Assembly: GCA_027048265.1 (NCBI GenBank)
Contig: JALTXS010000023.1
Coordinates: 1 to 5,807, forward strand
Length of the DNA stretch: 5,807 nt
From: Desulfurococcales archaeon
Lineage (GTDB): Archaea > Thermoproteota > Thermoprotei_A > Sulfolobales > Fervidicoccaceae
Direction of reading: 5' to 3'
The number at the start of each line of letters is the position of its first letter. The stretch's first letter is position 1. The position numbers and the translations under genes were made by a program. The notes beneath the pieces are model-generated. The model was not told where the DNA came from. It made no database searches and saw only the letters and a program-made list of their open reading frames with translations. Positions 1-3,725 of this stretch are shown one piece after another.

Positions 1-245
1 TCCGTGAGGGCATGCCTGAGAAAATCTATAGCTTCGAGGATGTTGGTTTTCCCAGAAGCATTCGCACCGACGAGAACATTGGGACCTTTGCTTAGTTCTA
101 TTTTGAGGTTTTTAATACTCTTGAAGTTTTCTATTATTAGGGAGTTTATGCGGGCGAAGGCTCCCTGAACACTACCAATGTTCGTACCCTGCTGTTCTGT
201 ATCGTGCTCCTTTTCCAACACATTGATCTCCTCGTGGATGTCCAT
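1..245 (-). CDS. SMC/RecF/OLD-like AAA ATPase, N-terminal fragment (cut by window edge)
   Basis: About 81 residues are visible; the rest lies beyond position 1. A Walker A motif, GANASGKT, sits at about residues 60-67, preceded by the pattern IENFKSIKNLKIEL (about 38-51) and followed by NILEAIDFLRHAL. This 'strand, FKS/FRS, GxNxSGKTN, LLEAI' order is typical of the SMC/RecF/OLD-type ATPase group (AAA_15/AAA_21), which are DNA- or effector-linked ATPases often found in defence or mobile loci. The exact role cannot be set without the C-terminal half. The start is uncertain: ATG at 245-243 follows an in-frame TAG at about 33 bases upstream but has only a weak ribosome binding site, whereas GTG at 221-219 has GAGGAG (complement of 228-233) six bases upstream. 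The first ~33 residues are acidic and polar, unlike a core domain, which favours the shorter form or an unusual extension. GC content is about 46%, well below the other genes here. Confidence 0.85.
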   Translation of the reverse strand, partial: MDIHEEINVLEKEHDTEQQGTNIGSVQGAFARINSLIIENFKSIKNLKIELSKGPNVLVGANASGKTNILEAIDFLRHALT

Positions 246-348
246 TCTCTCGTTGTCTGGTAGAGTTATTGTTGACTAATGCGAAGGCATCTCCTTTTGA
301 TCACTACATTGCAGCTGACGGATTAGGTAATTTATTGCCTTGGGAAGA

Positions 349-356
349 TTTTTATA
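349..356 (-). promoter_or_regulatory. Candidate TATA box for the ATPase gene
   Basis: The minus strand reads TATAAAAA, a good archaeal box A. Initiation about 26 bases downstream would fall near 325, giving an 80-100 base leader before the ATPase start. The inverse reading (TTTTTATA) on the plus strand has no credible gene downstream. The leader length is longer than usual, so the assignment is tentative. Confidence 0.4.
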
Positions 357-385
357 CAGTGTGCTTCATACATAAACCTATCTTC

Positions 386-390
386 AAAAA
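386..390 (-). terminator. Possible T-tract terminator for tRNA-Leu
   Basis: The minus strand carries a T5 run about 40 bases beyond the 3' end of the tRNA. Archaeal RNA polymerase can stop at U-tracts without a hairpin. No other T5 run lies on that strand between the tRNA and the ATPase promoter. This is suggestive only. Confidence 0.3.
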
Positions 391-429
391 CATGATTCAA
401 TATTCAACTGGTGTAGGTAGTACTATTGG

Positions 430-517
430 TGGTGCGGGGGGTGGGATTTGAACCCACGCAGGCCTTCGCCACGGGAGCCTGAGTCCCGCCCCTTTGGCCA
501 TGCTCGGGCACCCCCGC
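430..517 (-). tRNA. tRNA-Leu (anticodon CAG), CCA encoded
   Basis: On the minus strand the acceptor stem GCGGGGG (517-511) pairs perfectly with CCCCCGC (440-434), followed by discriminator A (433) and an encoded CCA (432-430). The D arm is CCC/GGG with a GG-containing loop. The anticodon arm is CGGGA-CTCAGGC-TCCCG, so the anticodon is CAG and reads the leucine codon CUG. A long variable arm (GGC-GAAG-GCC core) marks a class II tRNA, which fits leucine. The T arm is GTGGG-TTCAAAT-CCCAC. The gene is 85 nt without CCA and shows no intron. Only the encoded CCA, which many archaeal tRNA genes lack, makes the gene end at 430 instead of 433. Confidence 0.97.
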
Positions 518-549
518 GCTTGGGGGCATGTTTCTGTTTCCCCGTCTGC

Positions 550-560
550 GATTATAATCT
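550..560 (-). promoter_or_regulatory. Candidate TATA box for tRNA-Leu
   Basis: The minus strand reads AGATTATAATC about 35-40 bases before the mature tRNA 5' end at 517. Initiation some 26 bases downstream of the box would leave a short 5' leader of about 10-12 nt for RNase P to remove. It lies in the AT-rich gap just after the stop codon of the upstream gene, and no T5 terminator separates the two, so some read-through is possible. Confidence 0.5.
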
Positions 561-581
561 TATCTCCCTGGACTCGGGGGT

Positions 582-1436
582 CTAGGTTCTGACGCCTGTT
601 CTGCTGGGGGGTCGGTGTGGGAGTTTTATTTGGAAGACGGTGAGGGTTCCTTCCTTCTGCCTTATGGTTTTTACGGTAACGTCTACGGGGGTGTTTGTTA
701 TTTCTTCGAAGAGGCTGGCTATCATGCCTAGGGTTATGTGGGGGTTTTCACTTATCCCGTTTTCTTGGAGGAGCTGGGTTTCCCAGAGGTCCCTGAGGAC
801 TATGGTGACCCCGTTTCGGTCGACCTTGTAGTCCTCGAGGAGGGCCCACCCGGTTATGCTTAGTATCATGCGGAGGAAGCTTCTTATGGTCTCCTGTCTC
901 GACCAGTCTCCGGCGAGGCCCCGGTAGCCCTCGTACATGCGTTTGCCCATGAAGGTGCCGAGGCGGTTGAGGAAGAGGCTGGCAATGTCCTTGCCCATTA
1001 TGTCCCTTGACTTGACCACGAGGCCCTCGAGGCTCACGGTGCCCATCATGACGCTCCGGTCGCCGAGGAACATTGGGGGGAAGAGGTCCTCGCTGTAGAG
1101 CACGGCCTCGTGCCTCTGCCCGGGCCTGACGCTCCTTATCTGGGGGAGGCGTGAGAGCATGGTCATGAGGGTCTCCAGGTCCCTGCCCCCGCTCCTCCTC
1201 CTCACGACTAGGAAGAAGAGCATCTGCCCCTCCTGCCGGTCGCTGACCACGAGCTTGTGCACGTTGTATCCCAGCTGGTCCACCAGGCCCACTATCTCCC
1301 TTATCAGCCTCCCCGTCTCCTCCTCGGCCCCCAGGCTGGCCTCGAGCACTAGGCCCTCGTAGCCCTCCCTTGGCATGTAGTAGACTGGCCCGGGAATGTA
1401 CCTCACCCTCCCGCCGTTGGTTGCCTGGGGCCTCAT
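582..1436 (-). CDS. Putative regulatory protein with ACT-like and V4R-like domains
   Basis: 284 residues, ATG start, TAG stop. I recognise the architecture, not a named gene. Residues ~26-102 (from GLVLEAS through LVVSD and LFFLVVRRR to LPQIRSV) look like a beta-alpha-beta ACT-type small-molecule-binding fold. Residues ~118-273 resemble the V4R (4-vinyl-reductase/heme-NO-like) family: a GRxxG-like stretch (LGTFMGKRMYEGY), a long helix (SFLRMILSITGWALLEDYKV), then SLFEEITNTPVDVTVKTIRQKEGTLTVFQIKL, which matches the usual V4R ending. The C-terminal cysteine found in many V4R proteins is absent. Such ACT-V4R proteins in archaea are thought to be ligand-sensing regulators; no DNA-binding domain is visible, so it may act through a partner. 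It is probably cytosolic, with no signal peptide or membrane segment. The gene has its own TATA-like box, and the start codon is inside a 9-bp inverted repeat (1433-1453). No strong ribosome binding site is seen. Confidence 0.75.
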   Translation of the reverse strand: MRPQATNGGRVRYIPGPVYYMPREGYEGLVLEASLGAEEETGRLIREIVGLVDQLGYNVHKLVVSDRQEGQMLFFLVVRRRSGGRDLETLMTMLSRLPQIRSVRPGQRHEAVLYSEDLFPPMFLGDRSVMMGTVSLEGLVVKSRDIMGKDIASLFLNRLGTFMGKRMYEGYRGLAGDWSRQETIRSFLRMILSITGWALLEDYKVDRNGVTIVLRDLWETQLLQENGISENPHITLGMIASLFEEITNTPVDVTVKTIRQKEGTLTVFQIKLPHRPPSRTGVRT

Positions 1437-1453
1437 CGGGGCTTCCCCGATGA
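1433..1453. repeat. 9-bp inverted repeat over the start codon of the ACT/V4R gene
   Basis: TCATCGGGG (1433-1441) and CCCCGATGA (1445-1453) form a perfect 9-bp palindromic arm pair around a 3-base loop. In the mRNA the AUG at 1436-1434 lies in the 3' arm, so a hairpin would hide the start codon. In DNA it could be an operator placed just downstream of the promoter. Confidence 0.6.
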
Positions 1454-1487
1454 AGCTTCTTGAGGGGAAACTGCTATTCTATTACAA

Positions 1488-1500
1488 CCAGTATAAGATT
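1488..1500 (-). promoter_or_regulatory. Candidate TATA box for the ACT/V4R gene
   Basis: The minus strand reads AATCTTATACTGG, with CTTATA as the likely box A. Initiation near 1468 would give a leader of about 30 nt that includes the inverted repeat at 1433-1453. A second AT-rich candidate (CTTAATAAAC, complement of about 1506-1515) lies 15 bases further upstream. Confidence 0.45.
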
Positions 1501-1525
1501 TACATGTTTATTAAGTGTAACGCCC

Positions 1526-1563
1526 AAAAACGCAGGCCAACCCAATCAAACAATGAGCAAAAA
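1526..1563 (-). terminator. T-tract terminators downstream of the isomerase gene
   Basis: Two T5 runs on the minus strand, complement of 1559-1563 (in TTTAATTTTTGC) and 1526-1530 (in GCGTTTTTGGG), follow the isomerase stop codon by about 11 and 44 bases. Paired U-tracts without hairpins are common at crenarchaeal 3' ends. They precede the promoter of the next gene, so the isomerase and the ACT/V4R gene are probably separate transcripts. Confidence 0.5.
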
Positions 1564-1573
1564 TTAAACAAGC

Positions 1574-2620
1574 CTAGACGCGGCTCCCCAGGAGACCCCT
1601 GAACCTCCTCAACCAAGGCGTCTCAGAAGCACTGTACCCAAGCTCCCTCCCCAGCAACGACGACGCCAGGCCCCAGGCCATCCCCGAGACCAGATACCAT
1701 CCCAGGAAGCCCAGGTTCTCCCTCCTCCACACAATCCTGTCCCCAAGAACCCCCGCCTCCTCAAGCACCCCCGCAAAAGACTCCAAAGCCCCACTGCAGG
1801 GCTCGTACCCCGGGTCCACGAGTATAGCCCCCAGACCCCACCTCCACCGTGCCAGGGGCTCCACCATGTTGTGCCCCGCCTCCGGCACCATCTCTCCAAG
1901 CGCTAGAACCTTGCTGTTCTCCGCCAGCTCATACCTTATTCTCAACGCGAGGGGCCAGGAGGCCCCACACCCCGCCACCAGGGGCGTAAGGCCCCTCTCC
2001 AGCCAGCCCCCAAGCCGGGAGGAAAGCTCCCCCGCTCTCTCCACCTGCCCCGGGCCAAGGCTCTCCAGGGCCTGGACCCCTGCCCGAACCTCCTCCATTC
2101 CCATGCCCCCCAGAGCCTCCGCATCAACCAACGTCCTCAGTATGGGGAGGAGCATGAGGGGCAGGCTCGCCCGGGGAAGGAGGCCTCCCCTGACCCTGAT
2201 TAGGGGGAGGCCCTGGCTCTCCGCCAGCTCCGCCAGCCTCCCCCCGCTTGTCACGGCGACGACCATCGTGGGGGAAGATATGGGGTCGCCCCCGGCCTCC
2301 TCCAACACGTATTGGGCGAAGCGGAGCGTCTCCACAGTGTTGCCAGAGTAGCTCACCAGGAAAACCAGGCTAGCGTTAAGCCACCCCGGGGGGAAGGGGC
2401 CCAGGTCCTTAACCGTATCATAAGGAATGCTAGACCCATGAACACGGGCGAGCCACTGTACGAAATCCCCCACAATCCCCGAGCCCCCCATGCCTGCAAC
2501 CACGACCCTGGCCAGAGCAGTTGACTCCAGCTCATGGGTGACAACAAGCTTCAAAGCCTCCCTCGCCAGAGAGGGCCACTCTTTGTAAATTTTTTCAATA
2601 CCTCCATTATTCTGAGACAA
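1574..2620 (-). CDS. Bifunctional phosphoglucose/phosphomannose isomerase (SIS family)
   Basis: 348 residues. It should interconvert glucose-6-P and fructose-6-P, and mannose-6-P and fructose-6-P, in the cytosol, joining glycolysis/gluconeogenesis to mannose donors for glycans. Visible motifs: the phosphate-binding GMGGSGIVG (43-51) of the first SIS domain, SYSGNT (90-95) which also binds phosphate, LPRASLP with R150 matching the family's active-site arginine, AENSK with E234 as the likely base, and PEAGHN with H250 as the likely ring-opening histidine. The ending SASETPWLRRF fits the 'TP..' C-terminus of the family. No lysine occurs after K237, so the catalytic C-terminal lysine reported for the P. 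aerophilum enzyme is absent, perhaps replaced by arginine. At 348 residues it is longer than the ~300-335 usual in archaea. The TTG start is supported by GGTGAT six bases upstream; no better in-frame start exists. Own promoter likely. Confidence 0.93.
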   Translation of the reverse strand: MSQNNGGIEKIYKEWPSLAREALKLVVTHELESTALARVVVAGMGGSGIVGDFVQWLARVHGSSIPYDTVKDLGPFPPGWLNASLVFLVSYSGNTVETLRFAQYVLEEAGGDPISSPTMVVAVTSGGRLAELAESQGLPLIRVRGGLLPRASLPLMLLPILRTLVDAEALGGMGMEEVRAGVQALESLGPGQVERAGELSSRLGGWLERGLTPLVAGCGASWPLALRIRYELAENSKVLALGEMVPEAGHNMVEPLARWRWGLGAILVDPGYEPCSGALESFAGVLEEAGVLGDRIVWRRENLGFLGWYLVSGMAWGLASSLLGRELGYSASETPWLRRFRGLLGSRV

Positions 2621-2625
2621 GTAGC

Positions 2626-2631
2626 ATCACC
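2626..2631 (-). promoter_or_regulatory. Ribosome binding site that fixes the TTG start of the isomerase
   Basis: The minus strand reads GGTGAT, complementary to the archaeal 16S rRNA 3' end, with five bases (GCTAC) before the TTG at 2620. Nearby ATG codons are in other frames and stop quickly, so the TTG is the start. Confidence 0.8.
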
Positions 2632-2661
2632 TTCCCATTCTATGTCTCAGGATGCCTGTAG

Positions 2662-2669
2662 GTTAAAAG
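2662..2669 (-). promoter_or_regulatory. Candidate TATA-like box for the isomerase (and pilin 3' T-tract)
   Basis: The minus strand reads CTTTTAAC in the 64-base gap between pilin stop and isomerase start. Initiation about 26 bases downstream (near 2639) would give a leader of about 18 nt containing the GGTGAT site. The same T4 run could serve as the pilin's termination signal. The match to box A is moderate. Confidence 0.35.
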
Positions 2670-2684
2670 AGGTTCCCTGGAGGC

Positions 2685-3470
2685 CTAGCATTTGCTACAG
2701 CTGACACTTATAACCACGGTGAAGGGCTCCCAAGCCTGTTGGACGGGGGTCCAGAACCCCGTGAGAGGTCCCGTGGTTGGGGGAGAGTAGGTGAACACGT
2801 TAGGATTGGAGCCCACGCTGACCAGGTTCCTGTTACTATCATTGTATAGTGCGACTCTGAGGTACGTTATTCCGGGGGGGCTGGGGTCTACTCTGAAGTA
2901 GACGCTGTTGGTCGACGTGTCGAAGTAGGCGTAGTAGGTACCCATCTCGTCGGTCGTGTTAACGCTGTTCGCCAGATTGTTGTTAAGGTGAGTTATGTTC
3001 TCCAGGAAAACCGTGTTGGAGATGTTGATGGGGGTCTCGAAATACTTCTCCGCACTAACGCCCTCAACCGTTGCGGCCACCAGGCGGTAGTGACCGGGGA
3101 GGGCCTGGTGGTCCAAGTAGTACTCGATGCTCACCACTGTGCCCGGCAGGGCTCTCTGGGGGTAGAGGGTCCTAAGCTTGGCGGTGAGGGTGTTGTTTAT
3201 GTTGTAGAGGTAGGCGTCTTGAAAGGTGGCGGGCGCGTTTTCTATCCTTATGTGGGCTATAATACTGTAGTTTGTGACGGTCACGGCCTCTATCCTCACG
3301 TCGGGGAGCCCCAGCCCGTGGCCTGCGGCTCTCTCGGCCTGCTGTTGCTGTGTCATGAGGACGTTGTAGAGGAGCACCGCGGCACCTATGGCTATGAGTA
3401 TGAGGAGGATGGTGGCCACAATGGGGCTGACTGCCCTATCGGCGGGAACAACTGTCATCTTCATCAGCAT
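2685..3470 (-). CDS. Type IV pilin-like surface protein (class III signal peptide)
   Basis: 261 residues. The N-terminus is a classic archaeal pilin/archaellin signal: short basic leader, then ADRA-VSPIVATIL (10-21), with expected PibD-type prepilin peptidase cleavage after A13. One hydrophobic helix (~16-36, SPIVATILLILIAIGAAVLL) follows, which would form the filament core. A QQQQ stretch (41-44) leads to a polar, beta-rich exposed domain. There are at least six N-glycosylation sequons (NYS, NNT, NIS, NIT, NTT, NDS), fitting a heavily glycosylated extracellular protein. The only two cysteines are at the very end (CSKC, 258-261). ATG start chosen because GGGAGA (complement of 3476-3481) lies five bases upstream; two further in-frame ATGs (residues 3 and 5) are possible. 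No assembly ATPase, TadC-like membrane protein or peptidase is adjacent, so it is an orphan pilin, or a pilin-like anchored surface protein. It is divergent from the secreted-protein gene at 3726. Confidence 0.88.
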   Translation of the reverse strand: MLMKMTVVPADRAVSPIVATILLILIAIGAAVLLYNVLMTQQQQAERAAGHGLGLPDVRIEAVTVTNYSIIAHIRIENAPATFQDAYLYNINNTLTAKLRTLYPQRALPGTVVSIEYYLDHQALPGHYRLVAATVEGVSAEKYFETPINISNTVFLENITHLNNNLANSVNTTDEMGTYYAYFDTSTNSVYFRVDPSPPGITYLRVALYNDSNRNLVSVGSNPNVFTYSPPTTGPLTGFWTPVQQAWEPFTVVISVSCSKC

Positions 3471-3475
3471 GGGTG

Positions 3476-3481
3476 TCTCCC
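3476..3481 (-). promoter_or_regulatory. Ribosome binding site of the pilin gene
   Basis: The minus strand reads GGGAGA, five bases before the ATG at 3470, supporting the first of three clustered ATGs. This site lies inside a 10-nt stretch (GGGAGACACC) that is perfectly complementary to part of the plus-strand leader RNA at 3677-3686. Confidence 0.6.
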
Positions 3482-3505
3482 TGGTGTTCTAGTATTTGGA
3501 ACCCG

Positions 3506-3531
3506 GCGGGTATAAATCTGTACCAGCGGGT
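3506..3531. repeat. GCGGGT direct repeats flanking the pilin TATA box
   Basis: GCGGGT occurs at 3506-3511 and again at 3526-3531, exactly 20 bp apart, which is about two helical turns, on each side of the TATA box. A related ACCGGGT lies at 3533-3539, making an inverted pair with ACCCGG at 3501-3506. This layout is what a dimeric regulator binding one DNA face would use. The units are short, so chance is possible. Confidence 0.4.
3511..3517 (-). promoter_or_regulatory. TATA box of the pilin gene
   Basis: The minus strand reads ATTTATA. Initiation about 26 bases downstream falls near 3488, leaving an approximately 18-nt leader with the GGGAGA ribosome binding site. A second candidate (CCTATAAAAC, complement of 3541-3550) lies further upstream. 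Confidence 0.6.
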
Positions 3532-3556
3532 CACCGGGTTGTTTTATAGGTTAATA

Positions 3557-3564
3557 TTATATAA
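3557..3564 (+). promoter_or_regulatory. Plus-strand TATA box for the leader RNA / secreted-protein gene
   Basis: TTATATAA is a strong archaeal box A. Initiation 26-28 bases downstream would fall near 3587-3590, at the AA just before the first base of a 72-nt nested hairpin. This agreement between promoter spacing and the hairpin edge supports a real transcript start there. Confidence 0.55.
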
Positions 3565-3587
3565 GGAAATCATTCATATCCCTTTTC

Positions 3588-3693
3588 CAACCCCACGGGA
3601 CTTCTCATCCACACACGAGGCCCACGTGGCCCCAGAGGGTGGATGAGTAAGGCTTCGTGGGGCCCATGGAGACCCCGGTGTCTCCCCGTTTTT
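3588..3693 (+). ncRNA. Candidate structured leader or small RNA
   Basis: The outer stem CCCCACG (3591-3597) pairs with CGTGGGG (3656-3662). It continues inward through weaker, partly wobble pairs to a perfect 9-bp stem CTCATCCAC (3604-3612) with GTGGATGAG (3639-3647), and a small GGCC/GGCC stem-loop (3619-3631) can form at the tip. A second hairpin with a T5 tail follows at 3668-3693. With the TATA box at 3557, this makes a self-contained transcript of about 105 nt, or a structured 5' leader of the gene at 3726, whose ribosome binding site begins 22 bases beyond the T-run. It does not match tRNA, C/D box or H/ACA RNA rules that I can check: no T-loop, no C or D box pair, no 3' ACA. Family unknown. 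Confidence 0.42.
3668..3693 (+). terminator. Hairpin with T5 tract (intrinsic-terminator-like)
   Basis: GGAGAC (3668-3673) pairs with GTCTCC (3680-3685) around a six-base loop, followed by CCG and TTTTT (3689-3693). It ends the leader RNA region before the ribosome binding site of the secreted-protein gene. GAGAC at 3700-3704 could pair with the same GTCTC arm, so a second, competing fold exists, as in attenuators. Confidence 0.5.
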
Positions 3694-3714
3694 AACCCCG
3701 AGACCAGTAGGAAT

Positions 3715-3719
3715 GGTGA
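3715..3719 (+). promoter_or_regulatory. Ribosome binding site that fixes the start at 3726
   Basis: GGTGA lies six bases before the ATG at 3726, and an in-frame TGA (3717-3719) overlaps it, so the reading frame cannot begin further upstream. This favours 3726 over the internal ATG at 3819, which has no comparable site. Confidence 0.7.
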
Positions 3720-3725
3720 ACCTTA

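Larger units (their letters stand above)
246..429. other. AT-rich non-coding stretch between ATPase and tRNA-Leu
   Basis: GC content here is roughly 37%, the lowest in the window. On the minus strand all frames are quickly interrupted. On the plus strand a 60-codon frame opens at a TTG at 269 but runs into the tRNA gene and lacks a good ribosome binding site, so I do not call it a gene. The stretch holds the candidate ATPase promoter and the T5 tract. Its position, directly at the 3' end of a tRNA, is where archaeal integrated elements usually join the chromosome. Confidence 0.5.

Noticed and set aside
269..451. A 60-codon plus-strand frame with a TTG start.
   Set aside because: It runs into the 3' end and T arm of tRNA-Leu, has no clear ribosome binding site and no recognisable domain.
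1866..2351. A 161-codon plus-strand frame antisense to the isomerase, and shorter ones nearby.
   Set aside because: It is a shadow of a GC-rich gene: Ser/Pro/Arg-rich composition, no domain, while the minus strand encodes a well-conserved enzyme. Such antisense frames are a known source of over-annotation in GC-rich crenarchaeal genomes.
2988..3515. A 175-codon plus-strand frame opposite the pilin.
   Set aside because: It is fully antisense to a pilin with a textbook signal peptide, its composition is unnatural (Gly/Val/His-rich), and it would read through the pilin promoter.
3639..3650. GGATGAGTA as a possible C box of a C/D guide RNA.
   Set aside because: It does not fit RUGAUGA, there is no CUGA D box at a suitable distance, and the segment is better explained as one arm of the 9-bp stem.
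3591..3666. The hairpin could be a tRNA: 7-bp acceptor-like stem, 76 bases in total, ending in C-CCA.
   Set aside because: The length and CCCA end are striking, but there is no T arm (no TTCRA loop), positions 8-9 are wrong, and the inner pairing is one continuous hairpin instead of a cloverleaf. The opposite strand gives no tRNA either. It could at most be tRNA-like at its end.
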